DNA of 64,000 nt from Prochlorococcus sp. scB243_495D8 (lineage in GTDB: Bacteria > Cyanobacteriota > Cyanobacteriia > PCC-6307 > Cyanobiaceae): contig JFLT01000187.1 in NCBI GenBank assembly GCA_000634195.1, forward strand, positions 124,001 to 188,000, given 5' to 3'. Under the pieces are notes generated by a model. That model saw only the letters and a list, made by a program, of their open reading frames with translations, was not told the DNA's origin and made no database searches. A program made the position numbers and the translations under genes. This document shows, piece by piece, positions 20,348 to 29,495 of the stretch (position 1 is the first letter of the stretch; each line of letters starts with the position of its first letter).

Positions 20348-20349
20348 AT

Positions 20350-21144
20350 ATGGAAAATTATTCTTCTTTACTAATTGGTGGAAAACAATTTTCCAGTAGA
20401 TTAATGGTTGGTACTGGCAAATACAAATCTACTCAAGATATGGTGGAAAGTTTGTCAAATTCTAAAACAGAAATTATAACCGTCGCTGTTAGAAGAATTA
20501 AAAATGATCAGACCGGAGAAAATTTACTCGAAAAGATCAACTGGGAAAAATACTGGATGCTTCCTAATACAGCTGGTTGTGTTAATTCCGATGAGGCAGT
20601 CAGAATAGCAATTTTAGGTAGAGAACTTGCAAAATTATCTGGTCAAGAAGAAAATAATTTTGTGAAGTTAGAAGTTATTCCTGACAAAAAGTATTTACTA
20701 CCAGATCCAATAGAAACTCTTAAAGCAGCCGAAATTTTAATAAAAAAGGGTTTCGCTGTACTACCTTATATCAATGCAGATCCTATTCTTGCAAAAAGAC
20801 TAGAAGAAATAGGATGTGCCACTGTAATGCCATTAGGCTCTCCCATAGGATCTGGGCAAGGCTTGTTAAATTTATCAAATATAAGGATTATTATTGAAAA
20901 TGCAAAAGTGCCAGTAATAATCGACGCAGGAATTGGGGTGCCTAGTGAAGCTTCTCAAGCCATGGAAATTGGAGCTGATGGTGTTTTAATCAATAGTGCA
21001 ATAGCACAAGCTGCAAATCCTCCTCTAATGGCTCAGGCGATAAATTATAGTGTGAAAGCTGGTAGGCAAGCTTTTCTGGCAGGAAGAATTAAAAAACAAG
21101 ACTTTGCAGTAGCAAGTTCGCCGGAAAAAAATATATCTCTCTAA
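20350..21144 (+). CDS. thiG: Thiazole synthase
   Basis: ThiG builds the thiazole phosphate ring of thiamine from deoxyxylulose phosphate, the ThiS thiocarboxylate and an iminoglycine. The TIM-barrel protein has the family start [27 protein letters not shown] with the Schiff-base Lys nearby, the [13 protein letters not shown] phosphate loop, and [20 protein letters not shown] near the C-terminus. The 264-residue length is normal. No TPP riboswitch is visible upstream, as the gene begins 2 bp after the TPR gene. thiO and thiS are not adjacent. Confidence 0.95.
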   Translation: MENYSSLLIGGKQFSSRLMVGTGKYKSTQDMVESLSNSKTEIITVAVRRIKNDQTGENLLEKINWEKYWMLPNTAGCVNSDEAVRIAILGRELAKLSGQEENNFVKLEVIPDKKYLLPDPIETLKAAEILIKKGFAVLPYINADPILAKRLEEIGCATVMPLGSPIGSGQGLLNLSNIRIIIENAKVPVIIDAGIGVPSEASQAMEIGADGVLINSAIAQAANPPLMAQAINYSVKAGRQAFLAGRIKKQDFAVASSPEKNISL

Positions 21145-21314
21145 TTCTCTAAGTTCAAAAAAGTTTAAAAAGAAAGTAAAAATTTATTATTTGCTTTTAT
21201 TTATCGTATTAAGAAAAAAGATTTGAAACTATTTACAATGTTTTTTCGCAAAGTGGAAGCACGCTGTAGTAATTTAATAAATATATTATGAATCTTTTAA
21301 TTCTGGAGTTCTGA
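21145..21314. other. 170-bp noncoding gap upstream of sqdB
   Basis: This is one of the longer gaps. The first half is AT-rich. From 21248 to 21268 there is a more GC-rich patch (GCAAAGTGGAAGCACGCTG) within a possible 17-codon ORF that starts at 21238 and stops at 21289-21291, just before sqdB. A TATATTAT tract near 21281 could be a -10 region. No tRNA or strong terminator hairpin is seen. It may hold the sqdB promoter and leader. Confidence 0.4.
21305..21308 (+). promoter_or_regulatory. Ribosome binding site of sqdB
   Basis: GGAG lies six bases before the GTG at 21315. This supports the GTG start, from which the Rossmann motif begins correctly (MKVIVLGGDGFCG). Confidence 0.6.
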
Positions 21315-22508
21315 GTGAAAGTTATTGTTCTAGGTGGAGATGGTTTTTGCGGTTGGCCTTGTGCTGTGAATTTAGCAGAGCAAAATCATGATGTAATTAT
21401 TGTCGACAATTTAAGTCGCAGAAAAATTGATATTGATCTAGAGGTAGAATCTTTAACTCCAATTTCTTCTATAACAGAACGACTTTCTGCATGGGAAGAG
21501 ACAGGAGGCAAGCCTATGAGATTTCTTAACATGGATATCTCTAAGCAATATCAAAAATTACTCAATTTACTCATTGATGAAAAACCAGATTCCGTGATCC
21601 ATTTTGCAGAACAAAGAGCAGCACCATACTCAATGAAATCGAGTTTTACCAAAAGATATACAGTAGATAATAATGTTAATGGCACCCACAATCTACTTGC
21701 TGCGATAGTAGAGAGTAATTTAGATATTCATGTTGTTCATTTGGGAACAATGGGGGTCTACGGATATGGATCACATAGAGGAGCAACAATTCCAGAAGGT
21801 TATCTAAAAGTTGAAGTTCCACAACCTGATGGAAGCCGCTTTGAAGAAGAAATATTACACCCTGCAAGCCCAGGTAGTGTTTACCATATGACTAAAACTT
21901 TAGATCAATTATTATTTCTTTATTACAACAAAAATGATCTTGTAAGGATCACTGATCTACATCAAGGCATTGTTTGGGGAACAAATACACAAGCAACTTT
22001 AAAAGATCCTAGATTGACAAACCGATTTGACTATGACGGAGATTATGGAACTGTTTTAAACAGATTTCTAATGCAAGCTGCAATTGGATATCCATTAAGT
22101 GTTCATGGGACAGGAGGGCAAACAAGAGCATTTATACATATAAAAGACTCTGTAAAATGCGTACAACTTGCTCTTGAAAATCCTCCAAAATCTGGAGAAA
22201 GAGTCAAAATCTTTAATCAAATGACTGAGAGTCATCAAGTTGGAGAACTAGCTAAAAAAGTTGCTTCTCTAACTGGAGCTAATATCAATTACTTACCAAA
22301 TCCAAGGAATGAAGCAGTAGAAAATGATCTAATTGTTGATAATAAATGTTTTATAGAATTAGGTTTAAACCCAACCACTCTTGATAATGGCTTATTAGAA
22401 GAAGTTGTTGAAGTTGCTAAAAAATACTCCAATAGATGTGATCTTAATCGCATACCTTGTATTTCATCCTGGACAAAAAAACAAGCTGAGGCTATAAAGA
22501 CTAATTAA
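21315..22508 (+). CDS. sqdB: UDP-sulfoquinovose synthase
   Basis: SqdB converts UDP-glucose and sulfite to UDP-sulfoquinovose, the head-group donor of the thylakoid sulfolipid SQDG. It is an extended short-chain dehydrogenase: the NAD-binding GGDGFCG is at 7-13, and the catalytic Thr145 in GTMG and the Tyr190/Lys194 pair in YHMTK are present. The 397-residue length matches the family. The GTG start is backed by a GGAG six bases upstream. sqdX follows after 27 bp, so the two sulfolipid steps form an operon. In phosphate-poor ocean water sulfolipid replaces phospholipid, which fits a marine picocyanobacterium. Confidence 0.97.
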   Translation: MKVIVLGGDGFCGWPCAVNLAEQNHDVIIVDNLSRRKIDIDLEVESLTPISSITERLSAWEETGGKPMRFLNMDISKQYQKLLNLLIDEKPDSVIHFAEQRAAPYSMKSSFTKRYTVDNNVNGTHNLLAAIVESNLDIHVVHLGTMGVYGYGSHRGATIPEGYLKVEVPQPDGSRFEEEILHPASPGSVYHMTKTLDQLLFLYYNKNDLVRITDLHQGIVWGTNTQATLKDPRLTNRFDYDGDYGTVLNRFLMQAAIGYPLSVHGTGGQTRAFIHIKDSVKCVQLALENPPKSGERVKIFNQMTESHQVGELAKKVASLTGANINYLPNPRNEAVENDLIVDNKCFIELGLNPTTLDNGLLEEVVEVAKKYSNRCDLNRIPCISSWTKKQAEAIKTN

Positions 22509-22535
22509 AATTTTTGAAATAGTTACCTTAAGAAC

Positions 22536-23669
22536 GTGAAAATTGCATTGTTTACTGAAACTTTTTTACCTAAAGTTGACGGCATAGTCACAAGACTGAC
22601 TAAAACAATTGAATTTTTAATAAAAAATGGTGATGAAGTTATAATTTTTTGTCCAGAGGGATGTCCAGAATCATATATGGGAGCAACTGTAGTAGGAGTT
22701 GCAGCAATGCCATTACCCTTATACCCAGAGTTGAAGCTTGGTTTACCAGGTCCTGCAGTCTCTGATAAATTAGAAAAATTTAACCCAGATTTGATACATG
22801 TTGTTAATCCAGCCGTACTTGGCTTAGGTGGCATATGGTTGGCGAAAACTAATAATATTCCTTTAATTGCTAGCTACCATACTCATCTTCCGAAATATCT
22901 GGAACATTACGGTATGGGTATGCTAGAGCCACTTTTGTGGGAATTACTTAAAGCAGCTCATAATCAAGCCTTGTTAAATTTGTGTACTTCCACCGCTATG
23001 GTCAATGAATTAAAAGATAAAGGTATTCAAAGGACTGCTCTTTGGCAAAGAGGAGTAGATACTTACAGTTTCAGACCAGATTTAAGAAGTGAGAAAATGA
23101 GAGGTAAATTATTTGGAAAATATAAAGACGCTAATTATTTATTGATTTATGTAGGAAGATTGTCAGCAGAAAAACAAATTGAGAGAATTAAACCAGTCTT
23201 AGAAAGTATCCCTAATGCTTGTCTAGCACTTGTAGGTGACGGACCGTATAGAAACCAGCTGGAAAAAATCTTCGAAAATACCAAAACTAATTTCATAGGA
23301 TATTTATCTGGTGATGAACTTGCCAGCGCCTATGCCTCTGGAGATATATTTTTATTTCCCTCTAGTACAGAAACACTTGGTTTAGTTTTACTTGAAGCAA
23401 TGGCCGCAGGATGTCCAGTTATCGGAGCCAACAAGGGGGGGATTCCAGATATTATTAGCGACGGGATTAATGGTTGTTTATATGATCCAGATGAAAAAGA
23501 TAATGGAGTACAAAGTTTGATTAAAGCAACAAAAAAAATTCTAGAGAATGAAGATAAAAGAGAAATTATGAGAAAAGAGGCAAGAAACGAAGCAGAAAAA
23601 TGGGATTGGAATCAAGCAACGTTACAACTGCAAAATTATTATTCAGATACGCTTAAAGAAATAAATTAA
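22536..23669 (+). CDS. sqdX: Sulfoquinovosyltransferase (sulfolipid synthase)
   Basis: SqdX transfers sulfoquinovose from UDP-sulfoquinovose to diacylglycerol, completing SQDG at the membrane. It is a GT4-fold enzyme: the N-terminal domain begins with IALFTETFLPKVDGI, the middle has ASYHTHLPKYLEHYG, and the nucleotide-binding half has VGRLSAEK, GDGPYR and the EX7E motif in STETLGLVLLEAMAAG. The 377-residue length agrees with cyanobacterial SqdX. The start is GTG. Its identity is strengthened by the position 27 bp after sqdB. Confidence 0.95.
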   Translation: MKIALFTETFLPKVDGIVTRLTKTIEFLIKNGDEVIIFCPEGCPESYMGATVVGVAAMPLPLYPELKLGLPGPAVSDKLEKFNPDLIHVVNPAVLGLGGIWLAKTNNIPLIASYHTHLPKYLEHYGMGMLEPLLWELLKAAHNQALLNLCTSTAMVNELKDKGIQRTALWQRGVDTYSFRPDLRSEKMRGKLFGKYKDANYLLIYVGRLSAEKQIERIKPVLESIPNACLALVGDGPYRNQLEKIFENTKTNFIGYLSGDELASAYASGDIFLFPSSTETLGLVLLEAMAAGCPVIGANKGGIPDIISDGINGCLYDPDEKDNGVQSLIKATKKILENEDKREIMRKEARNEAEKWDWNQATLQLQNYYSDTLKEIN

Positions 23670-23684
23670 ATTTGATCTAAATTA

Positions 23685-23933
23685 TTATGCTACATGTGGG
23701 GGCGTAGGATTACTATATGAACTTAAAGGAAGTATTAGAGTAGCAATATTTTGATTCTTTTCAGGCCTTTTTTTCTTTGAGAATTTTTTACCAAAAGGTA
23801 CTCTTATAACATTAGTCCCCTCAATGGAACAAATATTTGAGTTATCTCCAGAAAAATTATTTACAAAATTTGGTAAGTTGATGTTTTTAACTGGCAGTTG
23901 CTTAATATTGCCAGATTTAAAATCTTTGGTCAT
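23685..23933 (-). CDS. Small protein of unknown function
   Basis: This 82-residue ORF is not recognised. It has no membrane segment or cysteine motif that would suggest a fold, apart from a single Cys; the middle is basic (KKFSKKKRPEKNQ) and the C-terminus ends in a Pro-rich PTPPHVA. It converges with sqdX, 15 bp apart, and lies downstream of gcvP on the same strand after a 130-bp gap. Codon use resembles that of neighbouring genes. It fills an otherwise empty stretch, which favours a real gene, but coding status is unproven. Confidence 0.5.
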   Translation of the reverse strand: MTKDFKSGNIKQLPVKNINLPNFVNNFSGDNSNICSIEGTNVIRVPFGKKFSKKKRPEKNQNIATLILPLSSYSNPTPPHVA

Positions 23934-24048
23934 AGCTTCAAATACCCCAAAAAAATTTGATGCTCGAATATTTTAATAAAAAAATTTAAAAAAATTCTAT
24001 AAGAAAATATTAAATTTTTATTCATATTGATAATAACTAAGTAAGTAC

Positions 24049-24064
24049 AGGGACGCTAGTCCTT
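24049..24064 (-). terminator. Possible hairpin at the end of gcvP
   Basis: AGGGAC and GTCCTT can pair (one G-T) around a GCTA loop, overlapping the last base of the gcvP stop codon. The sequence after it in the minus direction is AT-rich but lacks a clean U-run, so it is at best a weak terminator. Confidence 0.3.
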
Positions 24065-26973
24065 TAAGCACATTTTTTTTCTTCTAAAGTATCATCTTGA
24101 TTCACATTGCAAGAACAAATTAAATTTCGATCGCCGTATGCATTATTGATCCTAGAAACTGAAGACCAAAACTTAATAGTTGTTGGGGTTTTATAAGGGA
24201 AAGAAGCCTTTTCTTTTGAATAAGGATATTGCCAATTATCAGCAATTAACTCTTTCAGCGTATGGGGAGCATTGCTTATTACATTATTATTTTTTAATTC
24301 ATGATTTTTTTCTATTTCACTGATTTCTTCTCCGATCAATAGCATAGCCTCACAAAATCTATCTACTTCTACCAAACCTTCACTTTCAGTAGGCTCTATC
24401 ATTATGGTTTCTGGAACAGGCCAACTAATAGTTGGAGCATGAAAACTATAATCAATTAATCGTTTAGCTAAATCATTGACACTCAATCCAGTTTTGGATT
24501 TTAAATCTCTAAAATCTAAAATACATTCATGTGCGACAAAATTATTTTTTCCTTTATAGAGAATCTTGAATTTATGTTTTAAGGAATGCGCAATATAATT
24601 TGCAGATAAAATTGCATGCGCAGTTGCTTTCCTTAACCCACTAAGACCTGCCATTCTTATATACATCCAACTTATTGGAAGAATACTTGCACTCCCATGC
24701 TTGGCAGAAGATACGAAATTAAAACTATTAGATAAATTATTATCTATTAAAGAGTGAGTAGGAAGGTACGGGCTTAAAGTTTCTGATGCAGCAACTGGAC
24801 CTACTCCTGGACCACCACCCCCATGTGGAATACAGAATGTTTTATGTAAATTCAAATGACAAACATCAACCCCATAGTTTCCAGGTTTGCATAATCCAAC
24901 CTGAGCGTTCAAATTTGCTCCATCTAAATAGACAAATCCTCCCACAGAATGAATTAAATCACATATCTTTCTGATTTGTAATTCAAAAACTCCATGAGTA
25001 GAGGGATAAGTCAACATAAGAGCCCCTATTTGGTTATCAAATTTCTTGACCTTGATTGACAAATCTTGATAATCAATATTTCCTTCGTCATCACATTCAA
25101 CAGTTAACACGTCAAAACCTGCCATAACTGCACTAGCAGGATTTGTGCCATGAGCACTTTTTGGAATTAAACATTTTTTTCTTAACAGTTGACCTTTTGA
25201 TTCAAAATAAGAATTAATTGCCAATAAACCTGCAAACTCTCCTTGAGAGCCTGCATTTGGTTGAAAAGAAACTGATTTTAAACCAACAATCTCACTTATC
25301 CATTTTTCTAGGTCAGATATAATTTTTGAATAGCCTTTAGTTTGATCTGGTGGGGAAAAAGGATGCATGGAAGATAAATTAGCCCAAGAAACTGGATTTA
25401 ACTCTGCTGCAGAATTTAACTTCATGGTACAGCTTCCCAATGGCATCATCCCATCTACCAAAGAAAAATCTTTTTCTGCAAGTCGGAATATATATCTCAT
25501 TAATTCAGTTTCACTTTGGTAATTTGTGAATATATCTTGCTGCATCCATGCACTGGATCTCAAAGCTAAACTTTCAAGATGAAATTCTTTATCAAATTTT
25601 ATATGCTCTAAATCTTCTTCTTTTTCTATAAGGTTTGCTATGAAAGTCAAAATATCTTTTATTTCTTTTTCATTACTAAGCTCATCTAAAGAGATCCCAA
25701 AGCCAGTTGAATTTTCAATAGTTGATCCCAACGGCAAAATTCTTAAGTTATAGCCATTTTTTAAAGCTTCATTATGGATCCTCTTGGAGTGCTCAGAATA
25801 AACATCAACACTATCAAATCTAATTCCATCAGGAATATCAAAACCTAAAGCAGCTAAACTAGATTCTAAATTTATTCTCAACTCAACTAACTTCTTAGCA
25901 ATTTGCGTTAATCCAGAGGGTCCATGGTAAATAGCATAAAAAGAAGAAATTATGGCTAACAAAGATTGAGCAGTACAAATATTACTAGTGGCCTTTTCCC
26001 TTCTAATATGTTGCTCCCTTGTTTGCAACGCTAGTCTAAGAGACTTTTCTCCATTTTTAGATAGAGTTTGCCCAACAATTCTGCCGGGTATCAGCCTTTT
26101 ATATTTTTCGCTACAAGCAAAATATGCTGCATGGGGGCCACCAAAACCCATTGGAACGCCAAATCTTTGCATACTCCCCACAGCTACATCAACACCAAAT
26201 TCAGAAATTGGTTTAATCAAAACTTGTGCTAGTGGATCAATAGATGCCGTAACAATAATTTCCGATCTATGTGCTTGGGATATTAAGAATGTGGGATCAT
26301 ATAATTCCCCACTTTTTCCAGGTAATTGCAACAACATTCCAAAAACATCATCATGATTAGGAAGGTTGCTTTGAGTAAAGCGCTTTAATGATATTCCCAA
26401 AGGTTTTGCTCTCGTTTGTAGAACATTAAAAGTATGATCAAAAACATTTGATTCCACTAAGTACACTTTTGAAGATTTATTTTTTCTTGCGGAAAAACTC
26501 ATGGCCATAGCTTCTGCAGCAGCAGTACCCTCATCCAACAAAGATGCATTGGCGACGGGGAATCCTGTTAGTTCACAAACAATAGTCTGAAAATTAAATA
26601 GAGCTTCTAATCTTCCTTGTGCAATTTCTGCTTGATATGGAGTGTAAGACGTGTACCACCTTGGATTTTCAAGAACATGTCTTTGGATTACTTTAGGCAT
26701 GTGATTGTCATAATAACCAAGGCCTATAAGTGATCTAATTTTCGTATTTTTATTCGCAATCTCTTCTAATTCATTTAAAGCCTCAATTTCTGAACAACCT
26801 TGGGGCAATGTTTCTGAAGATTTATCTTTAATCTGAATATCTTCAGGAATAACTTGATTGATAAATTGATCAATACTATTAAAACCAAGCTTGTTCAGCA
26901 TAATTCTTTCATCATTATCTCCTAACCCAAGATGCCTATCTATAAACAAATCAGACCCAAATTTGGATGTCAT
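24064..26973 (-). CDS. gcvP: Glycine dehydrogenase (decarboxylating), P protein
   Basis: The P protein decarboxylates glycine with pyridoxal phosphate and passes the aminomethyl group to lipoyl-GcvH; in cyanobacteria this helps salvage photorespiratory glycine. At 969 residues it is the single-chain form with an N-terminal and a C-terminal half. The family start FIDRHLGLGDND, the middle LGSCTMKLN and the PLP-lysine region HLNLHKTFCIPHGGGGPG are all present. It is the last gene of a minus-strand run with gcvH 45 bp upstream. gcvT is elsewhere (44.8 kb) and the L protein is not in the window. No glycine riboswitch is visible. Confidence 0.97.
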   Translation of the reverse strand: MTSKFGSDLFIDRHLGLGDNDERIMLNKLGFNSIDQFINQVIPEDIQIKDKSSETLPQGCSEIEALNELEEIANKNTKIRSLIGLGYYDNHMPKVIQRHVLENPRWYTSYTPYQAEIAQGRLEALFNFQTIVCELTGFPVANASLLDEGTAAAEAMAMSFSARKNKSSKVYLVESNVFDHTFNVLQTRAKPLGISLKRFTQSNLPNHDDVFGMLLQLPGKSGELYDPTFLISQAHRSEIIVTASIDPLAQVLIKPISEFGVDVAVGSMQRFGVPMGFGGPHAAYFACSEKYKRLIPGRIVGQTLSKNGEKSLRLALQTREQHIRREKATSNICTAQSLLAIISSFYAIYHGPSGLTQIAKKLVELRINLESSLAALGFDIPDGIRFDSVDVYSEHSKRIHNEALKNGYNLRILPLGSTIENSTGFGISLDELSNEKEIKDILTFIANLIEKEEDLEHIKFDKEFHLESLALRSSAWMQQDIFTNYQSETELMRYIFRLAEKDFSLVDGMMPLGSCTMKLNSAAELNPVSWANLSSMHPFSPPDQTKGYSKIISDLEKWISEIVGLKSVSFQPNAGSQGEFAGLLAINSYFESKGQLLRKKCLIPKSAHGTNPASAVMAGFDVLTVECDDEGNIDYQDLSIKVKKFDNQIGALMLTYPSTHGVFELQIRKICDLIHSVGGFVYLDGANLNAQVGLCKPGNYGVDVCHLNLHKTFCIPHGGGGPGVGPVAASETLSPYLPTHSLIDNNLSNSFNFVSSAKHGSASILPISWMYIRMAGLSGLRKATAHAILSANYIAHSLKHKFKILYKGKNNFVAHECILDFRDLKSKTGLSVNDLAKRLIDYSFHAPTISWPVPETIMIEPTESEGLVEVDRFCEAMLLIGEEISEIEKNHELKNNNVISNAPHTLKELIADNWQYPYSKEKASFPYKTPTTIKFWSSVSRINNAYGDRNLICSCNVNQDDTLEEKKCA

Positions 26974-27018
26974 ATTAAAATATTTTTCTTTAAAATAGCT
27001 CTTTTTATAAAGTTTGCC

Positions 27019-27408
27019 TTATTTTGGTACAACCTTTGATTGATATTCCTCAGAAGTCATCAAATCATCAATTGATGCTTTTGATTCTGGTTTCAAAATG
27101 ACTAACCAACCATCTCCAATCGGATCATTCTGTAAAAGTTCAGGGTTCTCAATAACACTTTCATTTACAGATACTATTTCCCCTGAAAATGGCAGATAGA
27201 CTTCCTCAACGGCCTTAACTGATTCTATTGTTCCAAAAGTCTCGCCTTTCTCTAAAGTCGCTCCTTCATCAGCTAATTCAACAAAAACAATATCTCCTAA
27301 TTGATCTATAGCGAATTCACTAACTCCAATTTTTAATAATCCATTTTCGTCCAAGACATATTCATGAGTATCAGCATAGTTGAGGTTGTCTGGAAACTTG
27401 TAAGACAT
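27019..27408 (-). CDS. gcvH: Glycine cleavage system H protein
   Basis: GcvH carries the aminomethyl group on a lipoyl arm between GcvP, GcvT and the L protein. The lipoylated lysine is Lys65 in ESVKAVEE, preceded by LGDIVFVELADEG. The 129-residue length is standard. It begins 2 bp after the methionine-gamma-lyase-like gene and ends 45 bp before gcvP, so all are likely on one mRNA. Confidence 0.97.
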   Translation of the reverse strand: MSYKFPDNLNYADTHEYVLDENGLLKIGVSEFAIDQLGDIVFVELADEGATLEKGETFGTIESVKAVEEVYLPFSGEIVSVNESVIENPELLQNDPIGDGWLVILKPESKASIDDLMTSEEYQSKVVPK

Positions 27409-27410
27409 GA

Positions 27411-28703
27411 TTAAGTAGATAAAGGAAGTAGAGAATCCTTTGAAATTAATTTTTCCTCTAATAATTCAGATAATAATCGAATTAATGCAATTTTGATGTG
27501 AGCTATGTGAGAACCACCTTGAACAAAAATATTGTAGGGATCTCTTAGAGGGGCATCAGCAGAAAATTCACTTGTACTACCTTCAATAAAGGTACCTCCT
27601 GCCATTAATAATTTTGAATCATATCCATCCATTGATGATGGAACAACATTCAGAAAAGAATCTACTGGTGAAGAATTTTGAAAAGATTGACAAACTTTTT
27701 GGACCAAATCAGGATTATTCAATCTTACTGACTGAATAAGATCAGATCTATAAGTTGCTGGCTCTGGTAAAACCTCAAATCCCAAATTTTTAAAGACTGC
27801 TGCAACCATATCAGCACCTTTTAGTGATTCGTGAACAATTTGTGGTGCTAAAAACAAACCCTGCAAAATTAATCTTCCTAGTCCAAAATTTATTCCTGCA
27901 GAAGAACCAATGCCTGGTGAGGTTAATCTAGAACATGCCATCTCAACCAACTCTGCATCTCCTGCAACGTACCCACCAGTAGGAACTATTGTTCCTCCCA
28001 AATTTTTAATCAATGATCCAGCAATTATATTTGCCCCTTTGGAAATTGGTTCACTATTTTCAACAAGCTCCCCATAACAGTTATCAACAAAACATATACA
28101 GTTAGGATCAAGAGAATGAATAAGACTACAAATTTTCTCTATCTGATAATTCGTAAGAGACTTTCTCCAACTATATCCACAACTTTTTTGTATGAATACT
28201 AATTTGCATGAATTTTTTTTAAAAAAATGAACAATTTTTTCTTCAAAAGAATCAAAATTATCGCAGATATTAACTTGCTTATATTCAATGTCAAAATCTT
28301 TAAGTGATCCTTTTCCTCCTCCCCTTATTCCTATGACTTCTTCTAACGTGTCATATGGTTGTCCTGTAAGAGATAACATTACATCTCCAGGTCGAAGAAT
28401 GCCAAATAAGACAGAACTTATTGCATGGGTTCCACTTACAAATTGCATCCTCACAGCAGCCTTTTGGGCAAGAAACAATCTTGCAAAAACCGCATCAATT
28501 TTTTCTCTAGATATATCATCATGACCACTACCAGAAGATTGATTGAAATGACTTGTAGAAACTTTTTCTTCCTTAAAAATTGTCAAAATATTTTCTAATT
28601 TCTGGAAAACCTGATTGGACCTTTCTTGGAAAACGTTACTTAAACTATCTTCGACAGAAAGAACAGCGTTTTCAGCCAGTTTTAAGTTATTGTCAAGAGT
28701 CAT
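27411..28703 (-). CDS. Methionine gamma-lyase-like PLP protein ('aluminium resistance' family)
   Basis: This 430-residue protein belongs to the Cys/Met-metabolism PLP-enzyme group often annotated as aluminium resistance protein or methionine gamma-lyase family. Visible features are FNQSSGSGHDDISREKID near the N-terminus, FVSGTHAI, the glycine-rich GIRGGGKGSL, the cofactor-contacting FVDNCYGE and the PLP-lysine region GSLIKNLGGTIVPTGGYVAG. The true substrate is not known. It lies 2 bp ahead of gcvH and 18 bp after the HTH-like gene, so an operon is probable and hints at an amino-acid role. The aluminium label should not be taken as function. Confidence 0.85.
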   Translation of the reverse strand: MTLDNNLKLAENAVLSVEDSLSNVFQERSNQVFQKLENILTIFKEEKVSTSHFNQSSGSGHDDISREKIDAVFARLFLAQKAAVRMQFVSGTHAISSVLFGILRPGDVMLSLTGQPYDTLEEVIGIRGGGKGSLKDFDIEYKQVNICDNFDSFEEKIVHFFKKNSCKLVFIQKSCGYSWRKSLTNYQIEKICSLIHSLDPNCICFVDNCYGELVENSEPISKGANIIAGSLIKNLGGTIVPTGGYVAGDAELVEMACSRLTSPGIGSSAGINFGLGRLILQGLFLAPQIVHESLKGADMVAAVFKNLGFEVLPEPATYRSDLIQSVRLNNPDLVQKVCQSFQNSSPVDSFLNVVPSSMDGYDSKLLMAGGTFIEGSTSEFSADAPLRDPYNIFVQGGSHIAHIKIALIRLLSELLEEKLISKDSLLPLST

Positions 28704-28721
28704 TTATTATGAAAATTAATG

Positions 28722-29420
28722 TTATTTTTCGGAAGCTAAATTTCTTAATTCTGCGAGGAAAGCATTAGGTCCCCTGCCGTGAAAATAAGAAAGTTTTTTT
28801 GAAGCCTCATATAAATCAAGAAGTTCTCCATCTAATTCTTCTGCCGTATAATCTCTAATTCCTGCAATTACCTCAGCAAAACGTTCTCTACGGGCAGATT
28901 TATTGACAGCATAGGCTTCCATTACTTGGATTTTACATGATCTCCAAGCCTTATTCTGACAAAAATGAACTGAAAGGGCATCACTTAAAGCAGAAGCTTC
29001 TTCATCTTCTATGTACCAGTCAAAAGATGAAGGTAGAGGTTTTAATCCTGAAAATATCTCGAATAACTCCCCGGCCGATAATGGATTACCAGAATCATTT
29101 TTTAGGGGTAATGCAGACTCTTCCAAAGATTTCCATAACTCTGGGTAATCACTTTCAAAACGATCCCTGATTTTTTCTATACCTTGATCAAGAATCGTAT
29201 TAACTTGAGCCAAAGCAAGAAAAACTTCAGGGCCTGGCGAAGATAACTTACCATTCCTAAGATTAGAAATTTGCGAATTATGAACTTTACCTAAATCAAG
29301 AACTTCAGAAAGTAGAGGCAATACTCTGTGAGACCATCCATTTCTTTCATGCCAGAGGTGTATCAAATGAGCCATAGCTCTTCGACCTCTAGATAATTTA
29401 TCGCGATATCCGAGACTCAC
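28722..29420 (-). CDS. Cyanobacterial protein with HTH-like N-terminal half
   Basis: I do not recognise a named family. The first 80 residues resemble a helix-turn-helix of the XRE kind: HNSQISNLRNGKLSSPGPEVF followed by LALAQVN is the pattern of a recognition helix and the next helix. The rest (to residue 232) is helical and acidic, with no membrane segment. It is first in a run with the methionine-gamma-lyase-like gene, gcvH and gcvP, and diverges from the desaturase gene over 75 bp. A regulatory role for this operon is possible but rests on the weak HTH match and position. Confidence 0.75.
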   Translation of the reverse strand: MSLGYRDKLSRGRRAMAHLIHLWHERNGWSHRVLPLLSEVLDLGKVHNSQISNLRNGKLSSPGPEVFLALAQVNTILDQGIEKIRDRFESDYPELWKSLEESALPLKNDSGNPLSAGELFEIFSGLKPLPSSFDWYIEDEEASALSDALSVHFCQNKAWRSCKIQVMEAYAVNKSARRERFAEVIAGIRDYTAEELDGELLDLYEASKKLSYFHGRGPNAFLAELRNLASEK

Positions 29421-29495
29421 AGATAATTAAACTTATCAATAGTATAGTATGATAATATTACATATCGGTAATTTTGAAAATAGTATTTCAATATC
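29421..29495. promoter_or_regulatory. Divergent promoter region, desaturase versus gcv operon
   Basis: This 75-bp gap must hold promoters for both directions. On the plus strand a TATGATAAT stretch near 29447 resembles an extended -10 box about 45 bp before the desaturase start. No clear operator or riboswitch is visible. Confidence 0.35.

Noticed and set aside
24049..24064. Strong rho-independent terminator at the end of gcvP
   Set aside because: The stem is only six pairs with a G-T, and no U-run follows in the direction of gcvP transcription, so it is kept only as a weak candidate.
26974..27018. Glycine riboswitch upstream of gcvP or gcvT
   Set aside because: The gaps are 45 and 50 bp, too short for a glycine aptamer, and no aptamer core is visible.
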